This document shows, piece after piece, positions 17,903 through 26,800 of a stretch of 59,955 bases of DNA. A model generated the notes under the pieces. That model was not told the DNA's origin, made no database searches, and saw only the letters and a list, made by a program, of their open reading frames with translations. Within the stretch, counting starts at the first letter, position 1. Every line of letters starts with the position of its first letter. Source of the stretch: Actinomycetota bacterium (lineage in GTDB: Bacteria; Actinomycetota; Actinomycetes; Actinomycetales; Microbacteriaceae); contig WLIA01000005.1 of the NCBI GenBank assembly GCA_009702455.1, positions 1 to 59,955 of the forward strand, read 5' to 3'. Made by a program: the position numbers and the translations under genes.

Positions 17903-18721
17903 ATGGCCCTAAAGATTGTCTCGGTAAATGTCAACGGCGTGCGCGCTGCATTTCGCAACGGCATGCCCGCTTGGCTGAGCGAAGCGCAGCCAGACATCCT
18001 TGCTCTTCAAGAAGTTCGTGCCGAGACCGAAGACCTGCTGAGGCTTTTCAACGAATATGAAGCCGAGCACGGTGGTGAGCCTTGGCACATTTTGCACGAC
18101 AACGCCACGGCCAAGGGTCGCGCGGGAGTTGCCGTTGTTAGCCGGTTGAAGCCGCAGAGTCACCGCACCGAGCTAGGCCCAAAGAGTTTCGATAGTGCCG
18201 GCCGCTGGCTCGAAGCCGATTTCAAGCTCGGCAAAAAGACCCTGACTGTAATCAGCACATACGTTCACTCGGGCGAAGTTGGCACGCCAAAGCAAGATGA
18301 GAAGTACAAGTTTCTCGAGGCAATGCAAAAGCGCATGAAGCAGATTGCAGATGAAGGTGGCCTTGCGCTCGTGCTCGGCGATCTGAACGTCGGCCACACC
18401 GAGCTCGACATCAAGAACTGGAAGGGCAACCTCAAGAACGCCGGTTTCTTGCCAGAAGAGCGCGCCTATTTCGACACCATTATTGGTAAACACGGATGGG
18501 TCGATGTCGGCCGCAGTGCGCATCCGGGAGTTGATGGCCCTTACACATGGTGGTCGAACCGTGGGCAAGCCTTCGACACCAACACCGGTTGGCGCATCGA
18601 CTACCACCTGGCCACGCCAAAGCTTGCCGCGATTGCCAGCGACTACAAGGTGCATCGCTCCCCGAGTTATGCCGAACGCTGGAGCGACCACGCCCCCGTT
18701 GCCGTGACCTACGACATTTAG
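17903..18721 (+). CDS. xthA: Exodeoxyribonuclease III / AP endonuclease
   Basis: Cleaves DNA at abasic sites in base-excision repair. The 272-residue length fits, and endonuclease/exonuclease/phosphatase motifs are present: VNVNGVRAAF at the N terminus, ALQEVRAE with the metal-ligand Glu, LGDLNVGHTELDIKNW with catalytic Asp and Asn, and the C-terminal WSDHAPV His. It starts 31 bases after the Rieske gene and is followed 9 bases later by trpS, so these may be co-transcribed. Confidence 0.92.
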   Translation: MALKIVSVNVNGVRAAFRNGMPAWLSEAQPDILALQEVRAETEDLLRLFNEYEAEHGGEPWHILHDNATAKGRAGVAVVSRLKPQSHRTELGPKSFDSAGRWLEADFKLGKKTLTVISTYVHSGEVGTPKQDEKYKFLEAMQKRMKQIADEGGLALVLGDLNVGHTELDIKNWKGNLKNAGFLPEERAYFDTIIGKHGWVDVGRSAHPGVDGPYTWWSNRGQAFDTNTGWRIDYHLATPKLAAIASDYKVHRSPSYAERWSDHAPVAVTYDI

Positions 18722-18730
18722 ACTTGAGCA

Positions 18731-19738
18731 ATGACTAACAAGCCCAACCTTCTCAGCGGAATGCAGCCGTCTGCCGGCTCGCTTCACCTTGGCAACTACC
18801 TCGGCGCGCTAGTCAACTGGGCCTCGATGCAAGATGACTACAACGCCTTCTATTGCATCGTCGACTTGCACGCAATCACGGTTCCGCAAGAACCGGCAGA
18901 GCTTCGGGCAAACACGCGTCGCACCGCAGCACAGTATTTGGCAGCCGGCATAGACAGCGACAAGGCCACGCTGTTTGTGCAGTCACACGTGCCTGCCCAC
19001 GCGCAGTTGGCCTGGGTGCTTCAGTGCATCACCGGAATGGGTGAAGCTGGCCGCATGACGCAGTTCAAAGACAAGTCGCAGAAGACCGGTGCAGACTCGG
19101 CTTCGGTTGGTCTCTACACTTATCCGATTTTGCAAGCCGCAGATATTTTGCTCTACCAGCCAAAGGCTGTTCCGGTTGGTGAAGACCAGCGTCAGCACAT
19201 CGAGCTAACTCGCGATCTTGCAATTCGTTTCAACTCTCGTTTCGGCGACACCTTTGCGGTTCCAGAAGCAGTGATTCTCAAAGAAACCGCCAAGATTTAT
19301 GACTTGCAAAACCCGACGGCCAAGATGTCGAAGTCTGGTGACCCTAAGGGTCTTGTCAACATCATGGATGACAACGACACCATCAATAAGAAGTTCAAAA
19401 CTGCAGTCACAGACACCGACGGCGAGATTCGTTTCGATCGCGATGCGAAGCCTGGCGTTAGCAACCTGCTCGGCATCTATTCGGCAATCACCGGCGAGAG
19501 CATTCGCTCGCTAGAAGAGCGTTTCGCCGGCGCTGGCTATGGCGCGCTAAAGGGCGATTTGGCCGATGTGGTTGTTGCTCACCTCGACCCGATTCGTGGC
19601 CGTGCCGAAGAGCTCTTGTCTGACCCCGCCGAGCTCGATCGCCTGCTGGCGGTTGGAGCCGACCGCGCCAACGAGCAGGCAGAGAAAACCCTCAAGGCCG
19701 TCTACGAGGCCGTTGGTTTCACCGCCGCGCGCGGCTAG
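18731..19738 (+). CDS. trpS: Tryptophanyl-tRNA synthetase
   Basis: Class I aminoacyl-tRNA synthetase charging tRNA-Trp, 335 residues (usual length 330-350). The HIGH-like motif is [13 protein letters not shown] near the N terminus, and [10 protein letters not shown] is the KMSKS loop; [16 protein letters not shown] is characteristic of TrpRS. It starts 9 bases after xthA. Only the 3' side has room for a terminator before the FMN riboswitch, and no clear hairpin with a U-tract was seen there. Confidence 0.94.
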   Translation: MTNKPNLLSGMQPSAGSLHLGNYLGALVNWASMQDDYNAFYCIVDLHAITVPQEPAELRANTRRTAAQYLAAGIDSDKATLFVQSHVPAHAQLAWVLQCITGMGEAGRMTQFKDKSQKTGADSASVGLYTYPILQAADILLYQPKAVPVGEDQRQHIELTRDLAIRFNSRFGDTFAVPEAVILKETAKIYDLQNPTAKMSKSGDPKGLVNIMDDNDTINKKFKTAVTDTDGEIRFDRDAKPGVSNLLGIYSAITGESIRSLEERFAGAGYGALKGDLADVVVAHLDPIRGRAEELLSDPAELDRLLAVGADRANEQAEKTLKAVYEAVGFTAARG

Positions 19739-19830
19739 TTTCAACGCCAAAAACCCGACCCGCCACGGCTGCATCCCAGAAATAATGTGGCATCTAGCCC
19801 TGTTTAGTGTGAAGATAGACCTGTAACAAA

Positions 19831-19975
19831 GTTCTTCGGGGTCAGTGAAAATCTGAGCCGGCGGTATAGCCCGCGACCCGACGAGTTGAGATCGAACCCT
19901 TGGTTTGATGAAAGCTCGGCGGTTGATTTGGTGAAATTCCAGAGCCGACGGTTAAAGTCCGGATGGGAGAAGAAC
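19831..19975 (+). promoter_or_regulatory. FMN riboswitch (RFN element) controlling the riboflavin operon
   Basis: The conserved RFN blocks occur in order: GTTCTTCGGGG at the 5' end, GCCGGCGGTATAGCCCGCGA, a variable arm, the GGTGAAATTCC / AGAGCCGACGGT block and the closing GTCCGGATGGGAGAAGAAC. The P1 stem pairs GTTCTT (19831-19836) with AAGAAC (19970-19975). It lies 91 bases before the ribD start. No intrinsic terminator with a U-run was seen in 19976-20066, so control of ribosome access or Rho-dependent termination is more likely than classical attenuation; that part is inference. Confidence 0.96.
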
Positions 19976-20066
19976 AGGGTCGCTGCGCGCGTTTTTGCGA
20001 GGCAGTGCCCGGCATTTTGCCGCGCCCCGAAGTTCGCAACGAAACACTGCAGAACACGGATGGCGC

Positions 20067-21119
20067 ATGAACCAGTTTGAAACCGCGATGAGCGCAGCTC
20101 TTGAGCTAGCCACACGCGGCCCAGAGTTTGGTGGCAACCCACAAGTTGGTGCCGTGATTCTTGACCCGGCTGGCGAAGTTGCCGCAGAGGGATGGCACGA
20201 AGGTGCCGGCACCGACCACGCTGAAGTTATGGCGTTGCGCAACCTGCGCGCAAAACTTTCTCTCGACTCAGGCGACAGGCTGCCGGCAGGTTACACCGCG
20301 GTAGTAACTCTCGAACCGTGCAACCACACCGGCAAGACCGGCCCCTGCGCCGATGCACTGATTGCCGCTGGAATCGAACGAGTTGTTTTTGGTGCTTCGG
20401 ATCCCGGTGCTGTTTCTGGCGGAGGCGCAGAGAAATTGGCAACCGCAGGCATTCAGGTCATCGAGGGAATTCTCGAAGAAGAAGCCAATGACTTGATTCG
20501 CATCTGGCGCAAGTCAACCGAACTGCAGAGAGTCTTTGTAACCGTGAAGTGGGCTTCGACTCTCGACGGCAGAGCCGCGGCAAACGACGGAACATCGAAA
20601 TGGATCAGCGGCGAAGAAGCACGGTTCGACGTGCACATGCGTAGATCGAAAATTGATGCTATTGCGGTTGGCACAAACACGGTTGTCATCGATGACCCCG
20701 AACTAACCGCGCGCACCCCCGACGGCACACTCTATGAGCACCAGCCACTGCGAGTGATCATTGGCATGCGCAACCTCGACGGCGGCAAGCGCGTCTTCAG
20801 CAACACTGCAGACGCACTGCGCTTCGAGACCCACGATCTTGAGCAGGTGACTCGAGACCTTTACCGCCTTGGGCACCGACACCTGTGGGTCGAGGGTGGC
20901 GCAGAGCTCGCAAGCGCCTTTATTCGCGCGGGTTTGGCCGACCAACTGCTGGTCTACCTAACCCCCACCCTGCTCGGTGGCAGCCGCCTGGCTATCAAAG
21001 ACCTGGGCATCGAGACCATCAGCGACATCAGCCGCTGGCAATTCGACGAGGTTGAGTTGCTCGGCGAAGACCTGCTAATCAGCGCCAGCCCAGTTACCCA
21101 AACAGAAGGCGACAACTAA
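20067..21119 (+). CDS. ribD: Bifunctional riboflavin deaminase/reductase
   Basis: Second and third steps of riboflavin synthesis: deamination then NADPH-dependent reduction of the pyrimidine intermediate. The N-terminal deaminase has the zinc site HAEVMALRNL and PCNHTGKTGPC. The C-terminal reductase begins near VFVTVKWASTLDGR and includes SKWISGEEAR and WVEGGAELASAF. An open frame runs 24 codons further upstream, but the ATG at 20067 (MNQFETAMSAALELA) is where homology to the family begins, and it leaves room for the riboswitch expression platform. That start gives 350 residues. The stop overlaps the ribE ATG (TAATG). Confidence 0.94.
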   Translation: MNQFETAMSAALELATRGPEFGGNPQVGAVILDPAGEVAAEGWHEGAGTDHAEVMALRNLRAKLSLDSGDRLPAGYTAVVTLEPCNHTGKTGPCADALIAAGIERVVFGASDPGAVSGGGAEKLATAGIQVIEGILEEEANDLIRIWRKSTELQRVFVTVKWASTLDGRAAANDGTSKWISGEEARFDVHMRRSKIDAIAVGTNTVVIDDPELTARTPDGTLYEHQPLRVIIGMRNLDGGKRVFSNTADALRFETHDLEQVTRDLYRLGHRHLWVEGGAELASAFIRAGLADQLLVYLTPTLLGGSRLAIKDLGIETISDISRWQFDEVELLGEDLLISASPVTQTEGDN

Positions 21120-21715
21120 TGTTCACCGGAATTATTGAAGAACTCGGCAGAGTCAAGAAAATCGAGCAGCAGGCCGATGCCGTTCGACTTACTTTGGAAG
21201 GCCCAACCGTAGTCAGCGACGTGAAGCGCGGCGATTCGATTGCTGTTAGCGGCACCTGTTTGACCGCCGTCGAGTTCGACGACAACAGCTTCACCGCCGA
21301 CGTTATGAAAGAGACCCTCGACCGCACATCGCTGAGCGAGCTCAAAGTTGGCGACCCGGTGAACCTCGAGCGCGCAATGACAGCTGCAACCCGCTTCGGC
21401 GGTCACGTTGTTCAGGGCCACGTTGACGGCGTTGGCAAAATCATTTCGCGCGAACCTAGCGAGAACTGGGAGTGGTTGCGCGTGAGCATCCCAGTTGAAT
21501 TGATGAAGTACATCGTGCTCAAGGGTTCGATCACAATCGACGGAGTCTCGCTAACCGTCAACGAAGTCGGTGACGACTTCATCGGGCTCAGCCTGATTCC
21601 AGAAACTCTCGCCCTCACCACGCTTGGCAGCAAGCAGGTTGGCGCGAAGGTCAACGTCGAGGCAGACGTCATGGCAAAGCACATCGAACGACTACTCGAA
21701 GCAAGGAAAAACTAA
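21119..21715 (+). CDS. ribE: Riboflavin synthase alpha subunit
   Basis: Final step, dismutation of two lumazines to riboflavin. The 198-residue protein shows the typical internal duplication: N-terminal lumazine-binding domain starting MFTGIIEELG, with SGTCLTAVEF, and a second domain with GSITIDGVSLTVNEVGDDF. GGHVVQGHVDGVG links the two domains. It is joined to ribD and ribBA by TAATG overlaps on both sides. Confidence 0.95.
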   Translation: MFTGIIEELGRVKKIEQQADAVRLTLEGPTVVSDVKRGDSIAVSGTCLTAVEFDDNSFTADVMKETLDRTSLSELKVGDPVNLERAMTAATRFGGHVVQGHVDGVGKIISREPSENWEWLRVSIPVELMKYIVLKGSITIDGVSLTVNEVGDDFIGLSLIPETLALTTLGSKQVGAKVNVEADVMAKHIERLLEARKN

Positions 21716-22947
21716 TGCAACTATCAACCATCGACTCAGCTCTCGACGCCCTGCGCGCCGGCAAGCCAGTGCTCGTGGCCGACTCGGCCGATCGCGAGAA
21801 CGAGGGCGACGCAATCATCGCCGCCGAGCTGGTCAACCCAGAGTGGATGGCCTGGATGGTGCGCAACACCACGGGTTACCTCTGTGTGCCAATGGAAGAG
21901 TCTCGTGCCAACGACCTAGACCTGCCACTGATGACCACCAACAACAAAGACCCGCACGGCACCAGCTACACAATCACCGTAGATGCCAGCAACCGCAAGG
22001 CCACTGGTGTTAGCGCCGAGGAGCGCGCCAACACCGCCAACGTGCTTGCCGACCCAAACTCGAACCCAGAGTCACTAATTCGCCCGGGTCATATGCTGCC
22101 GCTGCGTTCACACCCGGCAGGTGTGCTTGGCCGCGCTGGCCACACCGAGGCAACCGTTGACCTGCTCAAGCTAGCGGGGCTAACTCCGGTTGGCGTGATT
22201 GGCGAGATGGTCAGCGAAGACGGCAGCATGATGCGTCTGCCAGAGCTAATTGAAGTTGGCGCCCGCGAAGACCTACCGGTAATCACAATCGAACAGATCA
22301 TTGACTACCTCACCACCCACGAAATCAGCCACACGATTAATCCGAACAACCGAATTCGTCTCGACGCGGTAGCGAAGCTGCCGAGCATCCATGGAAACTT
22401 CACGCTTCGCGGTTACTACGACATCAAGACCACTGCAGACCACGTTGCAATCATCTCTGGAAACCCGAGTGGTGAAAATGTATTGGTTCGCATGCACAGC
22501 GAGTGCATCACGGGTGAAGCCTTCGGTTCGCTCAAGTGTGAGTGTGGCCCGCAGCTCGACTTTGCTCTCGATCAAATTGCCAAAGACCCAAACGGCGGAA
22601 TCGTGATTTATCTGCGCGGCCAAGAAGGTCGCGGCATCGGTTTGCTCAACAAACTGCGCGCATACTCATTGCAAGACCAGGGCTACGACACGGTTGACGC
22701 AAACCTGGCTCTCGGGCTTCCGAGCGAAAACCGCGAGTACGGAGCGGCTGTCGCAATCTTGCGCGACATGGGTGTGAACAGCGTTCGCCTCATGACGAAC
22801 AACCCGGCGAAGAGCGGCTTCTTGAACAGCGCTGGCATTCCGGTAAACGAGTATGTCGCGGTTCTAGTTGGTCAGGCCCTAGAGAACGCCGGCTACATGG
22901 AAACCAAGCGCGCCCGCATGGGTCACATCATTCCGAAGGAGCACTAA
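21715..22947 (+). CDS. ribBA: Bifunctional 3,4-dihydroxy-2-butanone-4-phosphate synthase / GTP cyclohydrolase II
   Basis: Supplies both precursors of riboflavin. The N-terminal DHBP synthase half has ADSADRENEGDAI and RPGHMLPLRSHPAGVLGRAG. The C-terminal cyclohydrolase II half has the zinc site in CITGEAFGSLKCECG (three Cys) and YLRGQEGRGIGLLNKLRAY. Its 410 residues match the fused actinobacterial form. It overlaps ribE and ribH by one base each. Confidence 0.95.
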   Translation: MQLSTIDSALDALRAGKPVLVADSADRENEGDAIIAAELVNPEWMAWMVRNTTGYLCVPMEESRANDLDLPLMTTNNKDPHGTSYTITVDASNRKATGVSAEERANTANVLADPNSNPESLIRPGHMLPLRSHPAGVLGRAGHTEATVDLLKLAGLTPVGVIGEMVSEDGSMMRLPELIEVGAREDLPVITIEQIIDYLTTHEISHTINPNNRIRLDAVAKLPSIHGNFTLRGYYDIKTTADHVAIISGNPSGENVLVRMHSECITGEAFGSLKCECGPQLDFALDQIAKDPNGGIVIYLRGQEGRGIGLLNKLRAYSLQDQGYDTVDANLALGLPSENREYGAAVAILRDMGVNSVRLMTNNPAKSGFLNSAGIPVNEYVAVLVGQALENAGYMETKRARMGHIIPKEH

Positions 22948-23402
22948 TGGCCGGAGCAGCCCCAAAATTCAACGTCGACGCCAGCGAACTTCAGGTGGCA
23001 GTGCTGGTTACCGGTTGGCACAAGAAAGTCATGGATGGCCTTCAGGCCGGTGCCGAGCGAGCGCTAAAAGAAGCCGGCAACGAAACCTACGAGATCTGGA
23101 ACGTGCCGGGCGCTTTTGAGTTGCCACTGGCGGCCCAGTATGCGATCGACCAGGGCGCTGACGTTGTCATTGCACTCGGATGCGTGATTTACGGCGAAAC
23201 TCCGCACTTTGACTATGTCTGCCGTGCGGCAACCGACGGGCTAACCCGCGTGCAGTTAGACACCGGAATTCCGATTGGCTTCGGATTGCTGACCGTCAAC
23301 GACGAAGAACAAGCGCTTGAGCGTGCCGGTCTGCCAGGTTCAAAAGAAGACAAGGGTCGCGAGGCCGTTGAGGCAGCAGTGCTCATGGCTAGTATGAAGT
23401 AA
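22947..23402 (+). CDS. ribH: 6,7-dimethyl-8-ribityllumazine synthase
   Basis: Condenses the two riboflavin precursors to lumazine; 151 residues, typical of the icosahedral family. Motifs: VTGWHKKVMDGLQAGA (the WxxxV/I start region), VPGAFELPLAAQ, ALGCVIYGETPHFDYVC with the catalytic His, and FGLLTVNDEEQALERAG. Its TAA overlaps the ATG of the downstream membrane protein, placing that gene in the same FMN-controlled operon. Confidence 0.95.
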   Translation: MAGAAPKFNVDASELQVAVLVTGWHKKVMDGLQAGAERALKEAGNETYEIWNVPGAFELPLAAQYAIDQGADVVIALGCVIYGETPHFDYVCRAATDGLTRVQLDTGIPIGFGLLTVNDEEQALERAGLPGSKEDKGREAVEAAVLMASMK

Positions 23403-23755
23403 TGGACCTCGAATTAATAATTAGAATCACCTTGGTGCTGCACCTATTGGGCTTCGCATCAATCATGGCTGGCACACTTGGCCAGATCAAATCATTCAAA
23501 GACGGCGCTGTAGTTTTGCCAAGCATTCTTCACGGCGCTTGGCTTTCGCTTGCAACCGGTTTGGCACTCACTGGAATGCTGCCGGCAAACGGTGAAGAGG
23601 TTAACCACCTGGTTGTGGCACTCAAGAGCGCATCGCTCACCGCGATCTTCTTTATTGCTTACACGTTCAAGAAAAAAGCGACACCACCGACATGGGTTGT
23701 GCCGCTAATCATGGCTCTGACAATTACAAACCTCAGCCTCGCAGTTCTTCTCTAG
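23402..23755 (+). CDS. Four-helix membrane protein, last gene of the riboflavin operon
   Basis: I do not recognise a characterised family. The 117-residue protein has four hydrophobic segments, at about residues 4-28, 38-60, 72-90 and 95-117, with short polar loops and a basic KKK near residue 90. It has no signal peptide or cysteines. The ATG overlaps the ribH stop (TAATG), and a strong terminator follows, so it is firmly within the riboswitch-controlled operon. Flavin or precursor handling at the membrane is possible but rests only on position; it does not resemble RibU, RibM or PnuX in size or motifs that I can see. Confidence 0.8.
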   Translation: MDLELIIRITLVLHLLGFASIMAGTLGQIKSFKDGAVVLPSILHGAWLSLATGLALTGMLPANGEEVNHLVVALKSASLTAIFFIAYTFKKKATPPTWVVPLIMALTITNLSLAVLL

Positions 23756-23768
23756 CAAAAACAAAAAA

Positions 23769-23790
23769 GACCCCGTCGAGAGACGGGGTC
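23769..23790. terminator. Bidirectional Rho-independent terminator
   Basis: GACCCCGTC / GACGGGGTC, a perfect 9-bp stem with a GAGA loop, is preceded by six A and followed by five T. The A and T tracts let it terminate the rib operon on the plus strand and the large protease gene on the minus strand, whose stop codon is 15 bases away. Confidence 0.95.
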
Positions 23791-23804
23791 TTTTTGCTTA
23801 AGCG

Positions 23805-26800
23805 TTAACCTCTGAGCCAGAATGTGTATGCAACTGAATCGCCCTTGGCGTTCGTTGCAATAATTCTGTAGAAGACTGTCACGTTAGTCGCCGGTGCATC
23901 AACCTGAACAGAGTTGCTACCAGCTCCGGCTGCAGAGGTGACTGCCGCATAAGCGTTACCCTGTTGGCGCTCGAGGCGGTATGTCCACTCGGCTAGGCCA
24001 CCGAGATCGCTAGGTCGGTTGAAGTTAACCGTGAATTGCGTAGCGCTCGTGCGCGAGGCCGTGACCGAGGTCACCGAGCTTGGAGCCGTGGTTGGCGCGG
24101 TAGCCGACACCACGTTGCTAGGCAAACCGATTCCAAAACCGGTGAACGCGGTTACCCGGTAGTTCATCGTGGTGCCCTTGGCCGGGTTGCTAACGTTCCA
24201 AGTCGTGCCGGTCACATTGGCAAAATTCGACCAGTTCACGCCATCGACCGAAGACTCAAGGCGGTAGTAGCTCACAGAAGTCGAGCCACCGAGGTTGCTC
24301 GGAGCCTCCCAGCGAAGAGTCACAAACGAGCCAGGCGTTGCGGTCAGGTTCTGAACAGCACTGGCTTGCAAGAACGGAGCCTGTAGCGCACGCCACGAGC
24401 TCGGTGCAGATGCTCCAATCGAGTTCAAGGCAATTACGCGAACGTAAATCAGGGTGCCTGGTGCTTGCTTTTCAAGCACAACCGGTCCGCCAGCAGCAGT
24501 CAGGTTGCTCATGACTGTCCAGGTAGAGCCGTTTGCAGATCGCTCTACAACGTATCCGGTCAACGCAACGCCACCTTGGTCAGATGGGCCGTTGAACGAA
24601 AGGCTCATGGTCTGGTCTGAGTTCATCGTGAACGATCGAATCGAAGGGCTCGATGGAACAGTTGCTGCGGCAGTGATTGCGATTGCCGCAGTCGAGTCAC
24701 CCGCGCCGAAACTCGTGAAAGTTGTCATGCGGTACTGCCAGGTGGTGCCCTTTGTTGGTCGAGTTAGGTTCGCACTAGTTGACGAACCAGAGACGGTGGT
24801 GAGCTGAGACCAGTTGGTTCCACCATCGCGGCTCACATCGATGCGGTAGACAACATAAGTCGAGCCACCGAGATCAGCCGCGGCAGCCCAGGTTGCCCGA
24901 ACGAATGTCTGCGAATCAACAACGGTAAAGTTCTGCGCTGCCGATGGCTTCAAGAACGGCATCTGAATGCTCGTAACAGAAGGCACCGATACACCGAGTG
25001 CGTTTGTCGCTGTTACGCGAACAAACAGTCGCACTCCAGGGTTCTCGCGCGGCAGAGTTAGCGCATTGGTTCCGAACGCTGGAGTCGCAACGGTCGTCCA
25101 GTTGACCTGATCTACAGACTTCTGAACTGTGTAACCAGTGATTGGTGAACCACCGTTGTCGCTCGGGGTGTTGAAGCGAAGATCAATGCTGCCGTCAGCG
25201 GCAAAGCCGACTCGTGACCAGTTCGGAACCGATGGCGCCGAAGCTGCAACGGTAATCGAAACAACATTGCTGAAGTCACCCAAACCAAACTGGGTGTTAG
25301 CTACCACACGATACTGCCAAGTGGTGCCCTTGCTCGGGCGAATGGTGTTTGTAGACAGGGCGTTGGTCACAGAGCTTGTCGACCAGGTAACGCCTGCGTC
25401 ACGACTGAACATAACGCGATAGCTAGCACTCGTAGCGCCACCTAGGTTTTCTGGCGCAGCCCAGGCAACAGCTACTGATGAGCCGTTATCAACAGCGGTG
25501 AAGTTCAACGGTGCTGTTGGCTTCAAGAAAGGCATCTGAATTCTGAACACAGAACTGGCGTTGCTTTCACCCAAAGCCGAGATTGCATAAATCCTGAACG
25601 AAACCAAAACGCCAGGGTTCGCACGCGGCGCTGTCGCACTCAGAACATTGCCCGCAGTCGTGGTTAGGTCTGCAAATGTGGTGCCGTTAGTTGACACCTC
25701 AACGCGGTAGCCAGTGACTGGCGATCCACCCGTGTCGCCAGGCGCATACCAGGCAAGCAAGATCGAGCCGTCGCTCGCAAAGTTGATAGATCGAGGCGAT
25801 GGACTGTTCGGCTTCGATGCGGCAACTGTTACGGTCACCAAGTTTGAAGCATCGCTTAAACCTGCAGGCGTGTTAGCGAAAACTCGGTAGGTGTAGGTGG
25901 TTCCCTTTGGTGGGCTAGAGACCGTTGCGGTTAGAGCAGAAGTGATTGCCACCCCAAACCATGATGTGCCGTTGGCAGAGTATTCGAGTCGGTAAGAAGA
26001 AACCACGGCACCGCCGGTGTTCTCAGGCACCTGCCAGGTGAAAATTACTCGGTTGTTCTGGCTGGTGCTGTCGGCTGAAAGATTGCGTGGAGCGGTCGAC
26101 TTTGCAAACGGAACAGAGGTAACAGCGACCGCAGAAGGAACACCCTCACCGAGTGCGTTCACCGCGATAACGCGAAGTGAATAGCTGGTTCCGGGTGCTT
26201 CGCGAGTGAGCTTCGCTTCAAGAGCGATGCCTTCACGGATGGTCGACCACTGCGCATTGATCAATCGCTGCAACTTGTATGAAGTGATTGCAGAACCACC
26301 GTTATCGACTGGGGCGCGCCAAGTGACGGTGAGCAGGCCATCAGCTGTAAACGATGTTGCTGGCATCGCAGGTGCACCGGGCACGCTGGTCTGACTTGAA
26401 TATGAAACCGAAGTTGAGTTCACGCTCGAACCGCCGGAGTTAATCGCCGCAACTGCGAAGGTGTATGTCGCCCCCTTAGGAGGAAGAGCAGTCGTAAAGC
26501 TGGTGGCATTTAGGTTTGAAGTCAGAGTGGTGAAAGTAGAGCCACCGTCGGTGCTGCGTTTGACGATGTAGCCAGTGATTGCCCCACCGCCATTGTTGGT
26601 TGGTGGCACCCAGGTGAGTGTGCCGTTGTTGGTGCCGGCGACTGGGGTGAAGGTCAGGCCGGTTGGAGGCTGAGGTGCCATCGCGGTTCCGACAACGTTG
26701 ACATTGACCGCGGCCGAAGCGCCGATCGAGTTGACTGCCGAAACTCGGTACTGCTCAACTACGCCGGGTGCGGGGGCAGCAACCAGGTGGTTGTAGACCG

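Noticed and set aside
23805-24000. Sortase or wall-binding signal at the end of the large protease
   Set aside because: The C terminus ends within the last FN3 module without LPXTG, a hydrophobic helix or a basic tail.
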